Of a DNA stretch of 64,000 bases, positions 42,839 to 54,013 are shown one piece after another. Made by a program: the position numbers and the translations under genes. The notes below the pieces were generated by a model. The model did not search any database. It saw nothing but the letters and a program-made list of their open reading frames with translations, and was not told the origin of the DNA. This stretch comes from Aquilonibacter sp963820185 (GTDB lineage: Bacteria > Vulcanimicrobiota > Vulcanimicrobiia > Vulcanimicrobiales > Vulcanimicrobiaceae), in contig CAWFYV010000003.1 in the NCBI GenBank assembly GCA_963820185.1, positions 124,001-188,000 on the forward strand, in the 5' to 3' direction. Within the stretch, counting starts at the first letter, position 1, and the number at the start of each line of letters is the position of its first letter.

Positions 42839-44832
42839 CAGTGCAGACCTCCCGCGACGATCGCGTAATAGACGATGAAGCACGCCGCACCGAAGACCAA
42901 GATGAACGCGTAGGCGCGCACCAAACCGGTTTGGAATGAACGCGTCAACGCGCCCAACCACTGCGCCGAGATGACGGTTTCGCGCACGGCACCGTCGATC
43001 ACATGCGGATCGAGCCAACGGCCGAAGAAGCCGCCGAGTAACTCCGATGTCTTCACGAAGAGCAGATCGAGCGCTACGTCAAAGTAAAACGCGTTGCTCA
43101 AGATCGCGGGCATGTGGATCGACTCGCTGCGCAGCCGTTCGACGGCATTGCTCCGTGCCGTCGCAGTCGCGTAGCGGACGTAGGCGATCCCGATGCCGAC
43201 TACCACGACCGCCAAGACGATCCATGTCGTGAGCGTTTCGCTCACTGCGGGCACCGCGAGCGCCGGATGCGGGAATTGTTGCTCGAAGAAATGCGCCCAC
43301 AGCGAATTCTCGCCCCCAAGCATGATCCACCCGATCAAGACGGTGAACGGAATGAGGATCGCGACCGGCACGATCATGAACCATTGGGCGTTCGGCGAGT
43401 GCGCCTCCTCGGGCTCCATCTCGTGAACGTTGTGCGAGGTTCCAGCCAGCTCCGGATGGCGCATCCCGAGTGCGGATGGATCGACTTCGCCGCGATACGC
43501 GCCCAGGAACGTGACAAAGAACAGCCGGCACATGTAGTACGCGGTGATGCCCGCGGTCACGATGCCGAGGACATAGAGCCAGGTGTAACCGTGCGTGAGC
43601 GTGCCGTAGATCACTTGGTCTTTACTGAAGAAGCCGCTGAACCCGGGAATGCCGCAGATTGCAAGCACGCCCGTGCCGAGCGCAACCGCTGCGAACGGCA
43701 ACTTCTTGAGCAGCCCGCCCATACGACGCACGTCCTGTTCGTCGTGCAACGCGTGGATGACAATACCGGCGCCCAGGAAGAGTTGGGCCTTGAAGAACGC
43801 GTGCGTGAAGAAGTGCGCCACGCCGCCTTCGTACGCGCCGACACCGACGCCCATGATCATGTAGCCGATCTGCGACATCGTTGAATAGGCGAGAATCCGC
43901 TTGATGTCCCACTGCGCGCAACCGAGGATCGCCCCAACCAACGCGGTGAGGCCGCCGATTGTGCCGACCAGCACTTGCGCGTCGCTATTTTGACTCCACA
44001 ACGGCGCACAGCGCGCGACGAGGTAGACGCCCGCCGTGACCATCGTCGCGGCATGGATCAGCGCCGAGACCGGCGTCGGACCTTCCATCGCGTCGGGCAA
44101 CCACGTGTGTAACGGGATCTGGGCCGACTTCGCCGCGGCACCGATGAAGAGGCACAAACAGATCACAAAAAGCAATGGCGTCCCGTACGAACCTGCAAAT
44201 GCAAAGGCGTCGCCGAACGTGATCGAGTGCACCGCCGAAAAGATTGCGAAGATCGCAAACATGATGCCGACGTCGCCGACGACGTTGATAACGAACGCTT
44301 TGCGCGCCGCCGCAACCGCCGAGGGCTTGAAGAACCAAAAGCCGATCAGGAAGTACGACGCCAAGCCGACGAGGCCCCAACCCACCAGCAAGCCGACAAA
44401 ATTGTCGGAGAGCACGAGCGTGAGCATCGCGAACACGAAGAAGTTCATGTAGCCGAAGAAGCGCGCGAACGCACTGTCGCCGTCCATGTACCCGATCGAA
44501 TAGACGTGGATCAAAAAGCCGACACCGGTAATGATCAGGGTCCAGAGCAGCGCCAGCGGATCGAACAGCAGGCCGAAGTCCCAACCCGGAATCCAACTGA
44601 ACAGCGCCTGATGCGCCCCGACCGCACCGTCGGCCGAGTGCTGCGTCGCCGCGCCCCACAGCAACAATGTCGCAACGAACGAGGCGCCGATCGCCGCGCA
44701 CGCGAGTGGGCCGGCCGCACTCTTGAGTTGCGGACCGAACGTCCAACTGACGATCGCACCCGCGAGCGGCAAGAGCCAGAGCGCGATCAGCGTTGGGTAG
44801 TATCCGTCGACACCCATCACGTGGTGCAACAT
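42838..44832 (-). CDS. nuoL: NADH-quinone oxidoreductase subunit L
   Basis: A 664-residue membrane subunit at the tip of complex I. Helix motifs LLVGWGLVGLASYFLIGFWF, AKSAQIPLHTWLPDAMEGPT, VSALIHAATMVTAGVYLVAR and IKRILAYSTMSQIGYMIMG are canonical, and the C-terminal part beyond about residue 500 contains the lateral helix region of NuoL. A charged stretch, MEPEEAHSPNAQW, lies around residue 470. Length is usual. It follows nuoK by nine bases. Confidence 0.96.
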   Translation of the reverse strand: MLHHVMGVDGYYPTLIALWLLPLAGAIVSWTFGPQLKSAAGPLACAAIGASFVATLLLWGAATQHSADGAVGAHQALFSWIPGWDFGLLFDPLALLWTLIITGVGFLIHVYSIGYMDGDSAFARFFGYMNFFVFAMLTLVLSDNFVGLLVGWGLVGLASYFLIGFWFFKPSAVAAARKAFVINVVGDVGIMFAIFAIFSAVHSITFGDAFAFAGSYGTPLLFVICLCLFIGAAAKSAQIPLHTWLPDAMEGPTPVSALIHAATMVTAGVYLVARCAPLWSQNSDAQVLVGTIGGLTALVGAILGCAQWDIKRILAYSTMSQIGYMIMGVGVGAYEGGVAHFFTHAFFKAQLFLGAGIVIHALHDEQDVRRMGGLLKKLPFAAVALGTGVLAICGIPGFSGFFSKDQVIYGTLTHGYTWLYVLGIVTAGITAYYMCRLFFVTFLGAYRGEVDPSALGMRHPELAGTSHNVHEMEPEEAHSPNAQWFMIVPVAILIPFTVLIGWIMLGGENSLWAHFFEQQFPHPALAVPAVSETLTTWIVLAVVVVGIGIAYVRYATATARSNAVERLRSESIHMPAILSNAFYFDVALDLLFVKTSELLGGFFGRWLDPHVIDGAVRETVISAQWLGALTRSFQTGLVRAYAFILVFGAACFIVYYAIVAGGLH

Positions 44833-44841
44833 CGTCGGCGT

Positions 44842-45156
44842 CTACCCTTTCATCAACGCGACGTCATCGACGTCGACGGTCTTCGCGGTGCGGAACACGG
44901 TGACCACGATCGCTAGCGCGATCGCGGCCTCGGCCGCTGCGACGGTAATCACGAGAAATACAAAGATGTGGCCGGCGTTGTTCAACCATGCGCGCGCGAA
45001 GGCGGCGAAGAGCAGGTTGGCTGCATTGAACATCAGTTCGATCGACATCAGCATAATGAGCGGGTTGCGCCGCACGATCACGCCGGTAACACCGATGAAA
45101 AAGATGACGGCAGAGAGTCCGATGTAGTATGACACCGGAACGGCCATTGCGTTCAC
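44842..45156 (-). CDS. nuoK: NADH-quinone oxidoreductase subunit K
   Basis: A 104-residue three-helix membrane subunit homologous to MrpC. GLSAVIFFIGVTGVIVRRNP, MLMSIELMFNAANLLFAAF with the conserved glutamate, and VAAAEAAIALAIVV with the second glutamate form the proton path at the quinone end. The start is GTG at 45156, overlapping the nuoJ stop (GTGA); the ATG at 45147 gives the more usual N-terminus and is an alternative. Confidence 0.95.
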   Translation of the reverse strand: MNAMAVPVSYYIGLSAVIFFIGVTGVIVRRNPLIMLMSIELMFNAANLLFAAFARAWLNNAGHIFVFLVITVAAAEAAIALAIVVTVFRTAKTVDVDDVALMKG

Positions 45157-45758
45157 TCGCCGCCCTCCCGCAAAATCGCCTCGCGCATCTCGCGGCGAAC
45201 CTCTTCGGCTCGCTTCTTCGTGGCCATATACGGCGTCTGATCGCCGGCGAGCAAGACGACGCCGATCACCGCGACCATCAGGATCAGCGCCGTCATTTCA
45301 AACGGCAACAGATACGTTGTGAACAGTGCGGTGCCGAAGTCGCCGACCGAGCCGAACACGTCGGCCGTTCCGGCCGGCCCGACCGGTGAGCCGCTCGCCG
45401 ATGCCGCCGGCGTGACAATCGACGTACGGCCGAGCACCCAGGTCAAAAAACCGAGGGCGACCAACACCAGCGCAACACCCGGATAGGCAATCCTCGGCAG
45501 ACGGTTTGGACCGGCCGCAAATGGTGCAACGCCGCTTGAGAGCAACGCGATGACGAAGACGAACAAGATCAGGATCGCGCCGGAGTACACGATGATCTGG
45601 ATCACCGCCAGAAATTCGGCGTTGAGCGTCAGATACGTTGCGGCAAGCGCCGCAAAGTGCAGCAGCAGCGCGACGACGCTGTAGACCGGTTTGGTCGCGG
45701 TGACGCACCAGATCGCCGAGGCGAGCAAGATCACTGCGAGCACCCAGAAGGCGATCAT
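45153..45758 (-). CDS. nuoJ: NADH-quinone oxidoreductase subunit J
   Basis: A 201-residue membrane subunit with five helices. The VYSVVALLLHFAALAATYLT segment and LAVIQIIVYSGAILILFVFV with the pi-bulge helix are the NuoJ signature. After it a Gly/Ser-rich loop (ASASGSPVGPAG) and a charged tail (KKRAEEVRREMREAILREGGE region) are seen. It overlaps nuoI by four bases. Confidence 0.94.
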   Translation of the reverse strand: MIAFWVLAVILLASAIWCVTATKPVYSVVALLLHFAALAATYLTLNAEFLAVIQIIVYSGAILILFVFVIALLSSGVAPFAAGPNRLPRIAYPGVALVLVALGFLTWVLGRTSIVTPAASASGSPVGPAGTADVFGSVGDFGTALFTTYLLPFEMTALILMVAVIGVVLLAGDQTPYMATKKRAEEVRREMREAILREGGE

Positions 45759-46351
45759 CCCGCAAGACCTCGTCGCTGCGTCTTGAGGATGATGCCGCGA
45801 TGGGTCGCATCGTAGCCGCTCGTGATATCGACCGTCGATTTTACATCGGCGACGCGTCCAAGGTCGGAGGGAATCCCGTTGGGCCGTTCATCCGGCGCAA
45901 CACCGACGCCGGCATCGGCGGGCACGAGCAGCCGGTCCTTACTGTAGATCAGCGCACCACGGCGGTAATCCGACATTTCGAAGCGCGGCGTGAGTACGAT
46001 CGCGTCGGTCGGACACGCTTCTTCACACATGCCGCAGAAGATGCAGCGCAACTCGTCGATTTCGTACGTTGCGGCATACCGTTCGGCCGGCGAAGTACGA
46101 TCGTCCGGCGAATTCTCCGCGCCGATGACGGTAATTGCGTTGGCGGGGCAGGCACTCGAACACAGCTCGCAGCCGATGCAGCGCTCCTTGCCATCCTCAT
46201 ACCGGCGAAGCTCGTGCAAGCCATGGAAGCGTGGAGCGTGCTGCTTCTTCACCGTCGGATATTCGATCGTCGGGCGCTTGGCAAACATGAACTTGAACGT
46301 AATGCCCAGCCCCCTGAGGATCGCGCCGACGTTATAGAGTTGTTTGCGCAT
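45755..46351 (-). CDS. nuoI: NADH-quinone oxidoreductase subunit I
   Basis: A 198-residue ferredoxin-like subunit that carries clusters N6a and N6b from the peripheral arm toward N2. Two CxxCxxCxxxCP motifs are intact: CIGCELCSSACPANAI and CIFCGMCEEACPTDAI. The N-terminal amphipathic helix (LGITFKFMFAKRPTIEYP) anchors it to the membrane. The gene lies seven bases after nuoH. The C-terminal tail of about 60 residues after the clusters is longer than in many homologues and carries no recognisable motif. Confidence 0.96.
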   Translation of the reverse strand: MRKQLYNVGAILRGLGITFKFMFAKRPTIEYPTVKKQHAPRFHGLHELRRYEDGKERCIGCELCSSACPANAITVIGAENSPDDRTSPAERYAATYEIDELRCIFCGMCEEACPTDAIVLTPRFEMSDYRRGALIYSKDRLLVPADAGVGVAPDERPNGIPSDLGRVADVKSTVDITSGYDATHRGIILKTQRRGLAG

Positions 46352-46358
46352 TGGTGGA

Positions 46359-47366
46359 TCAGCCCTTAAACGCCACGACGACAGCGGTGATGATGAGGTT
46401 GAGCGTCGCGATCGGCAGCAGCACCTTCCAGCCGAACGCCATCAGGCGATCGTACCGGAAGCGCGGCAGCGTCGCGCGTAGCCACATATAGAAGAACATG
46501 AACGACGCGACCTTGATGATGAACCAGACGATGCCCGGAATCGGCAGCCCCGCGAGGCCAAACGGCGCGTTCCAGCCGCCGAGAAAGAGCAGCGAGGCGA
46601 TGCACGAGACCGTGAGCATGTTCACGTACTCGGCGATAAAGAACAGCCCGAAGCGCAGTCCCGAATATTCGGTGTGGAAGCCGGCGACGAGCTCGGTCTC
46701 GGCCTCTACCAGGTCGAACGGCACGCGATTCGTCTCTGCGACGGCGGTGATGACGTAGATGATGAAGCCGACGAGCTGTGGACCGGCAAACCACCAGGTG
46801 TACTGCGCGTTGACGATGCCGCTGAGCGACGTGGTCCCGGCCATGATCAAGACGCCGATCAGCGAGAGCGACATACCGAGCTCGTAGCTGATCATCTGTG
46901 CGGTCGAGCGGACGCTGCCGAGCAACGGATATTTCGAACCCGACGCCCAGCCGCCGAGCGAGATTCCGTAGACGCCGAGCGACGTGATTGCGAGCAAGAA
47001 CAGAATGCCGGCGTTCACGTCGCCGATCGCCCATGGCGTTCCCGATGAGCCGCTTGCACCGAACGGGATGATCGCGTAGACCGAAAACGCCGTTAGCAGT
47101 GAAATGAAGGGCGCCAGACGATAGATCAGCGGATCGGCGGTCTTGGGCGTGAGGTCTTCCTTTAGAATGAGTTTCGCAGCGTCGGCCGCCGGCTGCAGCA
47201 GTCCCCACGGTCCGACGCGGTTGGGGCCGGGACGAAGCTGCATCCATCCAAGCACTTTGCGCTCGGCAAGCATCGCGTACGCGAAGGTCGTCACGACGAC
47301 GAGCAAGAGAATCGCCGACTTGATCAGGATGACGACCCAATCGGGGATTGCGGCGAGTGCGCTCAT
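46359..47366 (-). CDS. nuoH: NADH-quinone oxidoreductase subunit H
   Basis: A 335-residue membrane subunit that forms the quinone-binding chamber with NuoB and NuoD. AERKVLGWMQLRPGPNRVGP, LLQPAADAAKLILKEDLTP, FDLVEAETELVAGFHTEYSG and LRATLPRFRYDRLMAFGWK are the defining motifs. Eight helices are visible. The start ATG overlaps the nuoG stop. Length agrees with the usual 325-345. Confidence 0.97.
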   Translation of the reverse strand: MSALAAIPDWVVILIKSAILLLVVVTTFAYAMLAERKVLGWMQLRPGPNRVGPWGLLQPAADAAKLILKEDLTPKTADPLIYRLAPFISLLTAFSVYAIIPFGASGSSGTPWAIGDVNAGILFLLAITSLGVYGISLGGWASGSKYPLLGSVRSTAQMISYELGMSLSLIGVLIMAGTTSLSGIVNAQYTWWFAGPQLVGFIIYVITAVAETNRVPFDLVEAETELVAGFHTEYSGLRFGLFFIAEYVNMLTVSCIASLLFLGGWNAPFGLAGLPIPGIVWFIIKVASFMFFYMWLRATLPRFRYDRLMAFGWKVLLPIATLNLIITAVVVAFKG

Positions 47367-49308
47367 GCTTCTACCGTTTCGGCGCGCAACGCGATCACGC
47401 GTTCATCATGTGCTGCGGTCCCGCCGCCATCCCACAACGTTCGCGGCTCAAGATCGCGGCCGCCGTCCGGCGCACGCCCCGCACCGCTGTGGTAAAGCGC
47501 ATCGCCGAAGGCGCCCGCGAACGCATTCTGCGAACGCGCGATCACCGCCGCATCCAGTTCCTCGACGCTCGGCAACGTAAGATCGAATTGCTGCGCGAGA
47601 GCGATCAGCATCTCCAAATCCGAAAGCGGCCCGGCAGGCGCTTCGAGCGAGGCATTGACTGGCAGCAAGTCGCCGGTGATATCGATCGTGGTCCCGCTCT
47701 TCTCGAACGCGCCCTTGGCGGGCAGCACGAGATCGGCGAGTTGCGCGGTCTCCGTCATGAACAGCTCGCTCACCATCACGAACGGCGTGGCGTGCAACGC
47801 TGCGCGCACGAGATCCCCGTCGGGAGCGTTGCGCACGGGATTGACACCGAAGAGGGAGAGAGCGGCGAGCTTCCCGTTGCGTGCAGCATCGAACATCATC
47901 GCCGCATCCATGCCGCCGTCGATCGGCAACATGCCCATCGCTTCGGCACCGCGCGCATTGGGCTGTTCGCTCGCAATATACGTCACTGCATCGAGCACGG
48001 CCGCCGCATCTGCGAGAATTCTTCCGAGCTCGAGATCGACGCCGTCCCATATGATGGCGACCTTCGAGCCACCGCGAATCCCTGCGAACGTCGCGGCTGC
48101 GTCAGTCGTGCCAAAGTGGAAGATTTCCGCGCCCGCGCGTTTGGCCTTGAGCGCGCGCAGCCACATGACCGGCGCGAGTTCCGCCGGCGACGATTGCCCG
48201 GCGACGACAACGACGTTCGCGCGTTCGAGCGCGGTGTAGTCGCCCCCGCGAACGCCCGGCGAGGCTTGCCGCTGGCGACCGCCGCGCCAATCGAGATTGC
48301 GCACGCCGATTGCGCGAAAGATCTGCTGCAGCAGAAATGCTTCCTCATTTAACAGGCGTCCGCCGCCGATCGCGCCGGCATTGCCGCCCGCGCCCTTGAT
48401 CGCGCGTGCCCAAATCAGAAACGCGTCGTCCCAACCGATCTGCACGAAGCCGCTGCCACGACGGTAGAGCGGTTGCATGATGCGTTCGGGCGAGGTGTAA
48501 AAACCGATATTGTAGCGGCCCCGATCGCACAGCCAACTATCCGAGTAGCGATCGTCGTTCTCAACCGACATCGTGCGCAAGACGGTTCCGTGGCGAACGT
48601 CGGAAAACTGTTGGCATCCGACGGCGCACTGCGTGCAGGTCGTCTGCGTGCGACGCAGATCCCACGGTCGCGACTTAAAACGGTACGTCTTTGAGGTTAG
48701 CGCGCCAACCGGACAGATCTCTGTAACATTCCCCGTAAAGTGGTGGCGATAGGGCGAGCCGGTCGCGGTCGCGATGATATCGTTGTGCCCGCGGTCCTTC
48801 ACGATGAGCTGGCGCTCGTCGGCGATGATATCGTCGAAGCGCACGCAACGCTGGCACACGACGCAACGCTCCTCGTCGAGCACGATCGTGGGCCCGAGAT
48901 CGACGCCTTTGGGTTTGCTCAATTTCGGATCGGCGACGTCGGAACTGCCGCGGCCGTAGGCCATCGCATAGTCTTGCAGATCGCACTCGCCGCCCTTGTC
49001 GCAGATTGGACAATCGAGCGGATGATTGACGAGCAAGAGTTCGAGGACCATGCCGCGGCCGGCATCGACTTTCTCATTGCGCGTATGCACGACCATGCCC
49101 TCAGCGACCGGCGTGTTGCACGCGATCTGCAACTTCGGCGTGCCTTCGATCTCCACCAAACAAACGCGGCAGAGTCCCGCTGGTCCAAGCTTGGGGTGAT
49201 AGCAATAGACCGGAATCTCTTGTTTGACGGTTTTGGCAGCTTCGACCAGCAGCGTTCCTTTGGGAACCTCCACCGGCACACCGTCGATTGTAAGCTTGAC
49301 GAGATCGG

Positions 49309-49312
<4 letters not shown>
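47363..49312 (-). CDS. nuoG: NADH-quinone oxidoreductase subunit G
   Basis: A 649-residue iron-sulfur subunit. The N-terminal 2Fe-2S domain has CYHPKLGPAGLCRVCLVEIE and an IACNTPV cysteine; then the His/Cys cluster N5 region (HPLDCPICDKGGECDLQ) and the 4Fe-4S motif CVVCQRCVRF with CPVGALTSKTY. CTQCAVGC, the extra N7-type cysteine motif, is partly present. The remaining 400 residues form the degenerate molybdopterin-oxidoreductase fold. It is shorter than the 900-residue enterobacterial form and close to the mitochondrial 75-kDa type. It overlaps nuoF and nuoH by four bases each. Confidence 0.95.
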
Positions 49313-50554
<1,242 letters not shown>

Positions 50555-50568
<14 letters not shown>

Positions 50569-51328
50569 TTAATACGCCACCTTCTTCATCGATGATCTCG
50601 GAGACGCCGCGCGCATCGCGCACGAAGCGCTCGCGCGAACGTCCGGTGAACGAGACATCCTTCAAGACGAAACTGTCGAGCATGATCACGCCGGTGGGAT
50701 CGCCGACACCGCCCGCATTGTTCGGATCGCTCGACGTGCGCGTGCCTGGCGACTTGCGGCCGGTGCCGACCTCACCGTCTTGCTTGACTTTCCACGTGCG
50801 CTCGGGGGGCGCCGTTTGCACCAGCGGCTTGACCGCATAGATTCCGGCACGCATGCCTGCGAGCATATCGTCGATCATCGCCGGCGTCAGACTGTAGACG
50901 AATTCCAGATTCACTTGCATGCAGGTTGCACGATCGCACGCGGCCAGACACTCGACCTCTTCATATGAGAAGAGTCCGTCCGGCGTTGTTTCCAAGTGCC
51001 CGACGCCGAGCTTCTCGCGGAAGTACGCCAGGATGTCGTCCGCACCGCGCAGCTCGCACATCAAGCCGCGGCAGACCTGCAGCATATATTTGCCGACCGG
51101 CTTGCGGAAGAACAAGGTGTAGAACGAAACCGTCGATTCGACTTCGGCAGGCGTAATCTCGAGCAACTCAGCCGCGAACGCCATCGCATCTTGCGAGACG
51201 TAGCCTTGACGGTCTTGAAAGAGGTGCATGATCGGCAACAGCGCCGACCGCGAATGCTCGTACTGACCAATCAACGCATCGCACTTCGGCTTCAGCTCAT
51301 TCGCAAGCGCTTTGAAATCAAACGTCAC
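50555..51328 (-). CDS. nuoE: NADH-quinone oxidoreductase subunit E with C-terminal extension
   Basis: A 257-residue subunit carrying the 2Fe-2S cluster N1a, ligated by CRGLMC-type and ECLAACDRATC cysteines in a thioredoxin-like fold. The N-terminal helical part (LLPIMHLFQDRQGYVSQDAM) is typical. NuoE is usually about 160-180 residues; here about 80 extra residues follow, Gly/Ser/Asn-rich then SFVLKDVSFTGRSRERFVRD. The extension is not a known domain to me and may wrap the NuoF/NuoG surface. The gene is separated from nuoD by a 384-bp repeat, the only large gap in the operon. Confidence 0.93.
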
Positions 51329-51712
51329 TCACTTGCGCTCATTGTCTGCTCCCATGACATTCGCTCCGCGAAGACGCTCATCGCGGCACGTCGTGTGAGC
51401 TCCTGCTGCGCGAGTTTTGCGCCACTCCCAAAGGAAGATCGCATCCTGCGAATGGCGCAAAACTTCGAGCCTTGGCTCTGGCGAACGTCGTACAGAGCAG
51501 CCCACTCGCAACACCCATCGGGATCGCGATGTTTCAGGAAGCGCATTCGCTCGCTCGACGTTTGGCCAAGCGAAAGCTCTGACCGATGTGCGCCAGCGCA
51601 GGATGGCGAACTACCGTGGAGGTGGCGCAAAGCTCGCGCAGCAGGAGCGTCAGACGAGGTGACGCGAGGAGCGGTTTCGCGGGCAAATGCCGAGCGAGCG
51701 AACGCGGCTGCA
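51329..51712. repeat. Dispersed repeat cluster inserted between nuoD and nuoE
   Basis: No gene. It contains the same core as the copies at 5969 and 33815: GCGAGTTTTGCGCCA (51410-51424), a conserved AAGGAAGATCGCATC spacer, and TGGCGCAAAACTTCGAGCC (51453-51471). A second, decayed half-core, TGGCGCAAAGCTCGCGCAGC then AGGAGCG, lies at 51624-51650. The outer GTCATCCCGAGC ends are not evident here. Confidence 0.85.
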
Positions 51713-52933
51713 TCACCGATCCACCTCGCCGAAGACGGGGTCGAGGGAGCCGATCATGACCACCAGGTCGGCAATCAGGTTGCCGGGCGCCATGCCTTTG
51801 AGCGCTTGCAAATTGTAGAGACTCGCGGGACGCGTGCGTACGCGATAGGGGCGATTCTCGCCGTTGCTCACGAGGTAATAGCCGAGTTCGCCGCGCGGCC
51901 CTTCAACCGATTGATAGACGTCGCCGGGCGGCACGCGGAAGCCTTCACTCACGATCTTGAAGTGATGGATAAGCGCTTCCATCGAGAGCGCGATCGTCTC
52001 CTTGGGCGGCGGAAAGATCTTGGGATCGTCGATTGCATACGGTCCCGGCGTGCGCAGCTTCTCGCGCGCCTGCGCGATAATCTTCAGCGCCTCTTCCATC
52101 TCGTCGAGGCGCACGAGGAAGCGCGCGTACGCGTCACCTTCGGTACGCGTCGGCACCTTGAAGTCGTATTGGTCGTAGCCCGAATATGGAAACGCTTTGC
52201 GCACGTCGTAGGCAATGCCGCTGGCGCGCAGCGCCGGACCGGTCACGCCCCACTGCACGGCGTCGTCCGGGCTGAGAATCCCAACGTCGATCGTGCGGTC
52301 TTGGAAGATTGGATTGGCTTGCAGGAGGCCGCGCAACTCTTTCATGCGCCCAGGAAACTTCGCGATCAGCGCATCGACACGTTCGAGATACCCGTCGGGC
52401 AGATCGCCGTTCACGCCGCCGACGCGCAAGTAATTTGGATGCATGCGCGCCCCACCCGCCGCTTCTTGCAGGTCGAGGATGTTCTCGCGCAGGTCGAAGC
52501 AATAGAAAAAGACCGAGATCGCGCCGAGATCGATCGCGTGCGTGCCGAGCCATACGCAGTGCGAGGCTATGCGCGTGAGTTCGACGTTGAGCACGCGGAT
52601 GTGTTTGGCCCGTTCGGGCATGCGATCGGTGATACCGAGCAGCTGCTCGACGCCGAGCACATAGCACAGCGCGTTGGAAGACGGTGCGAGGTAATCCATG
52701 CGTTCGGCATTGGTCTGCCCGTGCGACCAGAACAGGTTCTCCATGTTCTTCTCGATGCCGGTGTGCAGGTAGCCGATCTCGGGCTCGACTTTAAGGACCG
52801 ATTCGCCTTCGATCTCGAGCATGAGCTGCAATACGCCATGCGTCGACGGATGCTGCGGCCCCATCGAAAGCACCATCGCGTTGCCGTCTTGCGACACGAT
52901 CTCCGGCGTGAGCGGCGTCGTGCTCAAGCTCAT
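51713..52933 (-). CDS. nuoD: NADH-quinone oxidoreductase subunit D
   Basis: A 406-residue subunit related to the large subunit of NiFe hydrogenases but without the metal cysteines; with NuoB it forms the quinone site. GPQHPSTHGVLQLMLEIEGE contains the quinone-site histidines, EIGYLHTGIEKNMEN follows, and the C-terminal SGEFG-type segment is represented by EGPRGELGYYLVSNGENRP and ending FGEVDR. I place the start at ATG 52933, overlapping the nuoC stop. It is followed by the repeat cluster, then nuoE. Confidence 0.96.
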   Translation of the reverse strand: MSLSTTPLTPEIVSQDGNAMVLSMGPQHPSTHGVLQLMLEIEGESVLKVEPEIGYLHTGIEKNMENLFWSHGQTNAERMDYLAPSSNALCYVLGVEQLLGITDRMPERAKHIRVLNVELTRIASHCVWLGTHAIDLGAISVFFYCFDLRENILDLQEAAGGARMHPNYLRVGGVNGDLPDGYLERVDALIAKFPGRMKELRGLLQANPIFQDRTIDVGILSPDDAVQWGVTGPALRASGIAYDVRKAFPYSGYDQYDFKVPTRTEGDAYARFLVRLDEMEEALKIIAQAREKLRTPGPYAIDDPKIFPPPKETIALSMEALIHHFKIVSEGFRVPPGDVYQSVEGPRGELGYYLVSNGENRPYRVRTRPASLYNLQALKGMAPGNLIADLVVMIGSLDPVFGEVDR

Positions 52934-53523
52934 TGCTCGCGTGCCTTTTTGACTTGCTCTTGTAGCGCTTCGAGCGTGCGGCCTGAAGGCGGCGTGCCGG
53001 CTTGCACGTTGCTCTTGAGCCCAAATGACGGACGCGGCGAGCGCTCGCGCGCCGGCCCGCGCAGCGGGTAGTCCTTGCGCAGCGGATGCCCTTCCCAATC
53101 GTGCGGCATCTGAATGCGGCGCAGATCCGGATGGCCGTCAAAGATGATACCGAAGAGGTCAAAGATCTCACGCTCGGCCCAATCGGCCGCCTTCCAGAGA
53201 TCGCTCACGGTCATCACATGCTCGCCGTCATTGATGCCGCAGCGCACGCGCAGCCGCGCGGGCGTCCCCACCTGCGCGAGGCTCGCGACAGCCGTAGGCA
53301 TCTTTAAAAAATGATAGACGACGTCGAAACGCGGCGAACGTTCGAGGTAGTCGACCGCGCCCAGGTCGAGCAGCATCGTGTAGCCTTCGGCACGCAGCGC
53401 TTCCAAGCGCGCGCGCAACGCCTTGGGATCGACGACTTCAATCGTCGCGTCGTCGATGGCTGGGCGCACGCTAGGCGGATCGATCGCGGTTCCCGCAATC
53501 GGCGGAGTCTGTGTACTAGGCAA
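52930..53523 (-). CDS. nuoC: NADH-quinone oxidoreductase subunit C
   Basis: A 197-residue peripheral subunit. The signature WAEREIFDLFGIIFDGHPDL and HDWEGHPLRKDYPL are both present; the earlier LLDLGAVDYLER is also conserved. The start is taken as TTG at 53523, which has AGGGAG six bases upstream and leaves a 10-bp gap to nuoB; a start at 53571 would overlap nuoB by 38 bp. A basic, proline-containing tail (ERSPRPSFGLKSNVQAG) of about 45 residues extends the C-terminus beyond the usual end. Confidence 0.93.
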   Translation of the reverse strand: MPSTQTPPIAGTAIDPPSVRPAIDDATIEVVDPKALRARLEALRAEGYTMLLDLGAVDYLERSPRFDVVYHFLKMPTAVASLAQVGTPARLRVRCGINDGEHVMTVSDLWKAADWAEREIFDLFGIIFDGHPDLRRIQMPHDWEGHPLRKDYPLRGPARERSPRPSFGLKSNVQAGTPPSGRTLEALQEQVKKAREQ

Positions 53524-53533
53524 GAAATGCTCC

Positions 53534-54013
53534 CTACGATCGCGCGAGAATCCCGCCGCGACCGCCTTCACGAATTTGCTGCTGGATCAAATTGACGGCA
53601 TATAACAACCCGTCGGGAGTTGGTGGGCAACCCGGAACGTAAACGTCGACGGGGATGATGGTGTCGACGCCTTGCACGACGGCGTAGTTGTCGAACACGC
53701 CGCCCGAACTTGCGCATGCGCCCATCGAAATCACCCATTTCGGGTCGGCCATCTGATCGAAGAGACGCTTGACCACCGGCGCCATCTTCTGCGCCACGCG
53801 CCCCGAGACGATCATCAGGTCGGCCTGTCGCGGCGAGCTGCGAAAGACTTCCGAGCCCAAACGCGCGATATCGTACTCCGCCGAGGTCACGGTCATCATC
53901 TCGATCGCACAACACGCGAGGCCCATCGTGAGCGGCCACACCGATGAGCTTTGCGCCCAACGCGCGACGTCGTCCAGGCGCGCAAGCATAAATTGACCTG
54001 GTCCTATCTCCAC
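53534..54013 (-). CDS. nuoB: NADH-quinone oxidoreductase subunit B
   Basis: A 159-residue subunit holding cluster N2, the terminal electron donor to quinone. The ligands are the tandem cysteines in GLACCAIEMM, the cysteine in MGACASSGG and the one in YVPGCPPTPDGL. GTG at 54013 is chosen because GGGAGG lies six bases upstream, and it overlaps the end of nuoA by ten bases. The family's SEVFRSSPRQADLMIVSGRV segment is intact. Confidence 0.96.
   Translation of the reverse strand: MEIGPGQFMLARLDDVARWAQSSSVWPLTMGLACCAIEMMTVTSAEYDIARLGSEVFRSSPRQADLMIVSGRVAQKMAPVVKRLFDQMADPKWVISMGACASSGGVFDNYAVVQGVDTIIPVDVYVPGCPPTPDGLLYAVNLIQQQIREGGRGGILARS

Noticed and set aside
50996..53071. A 691-codon open frame on the plus strand opposite nuoC, nuoD and nuoE
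   Set aside because: It runs antisense to three certain nuo genes and through the repeat; its composition (Arg/His-rich, no domain) is that of a mirror frame in G+C-rich DNA.
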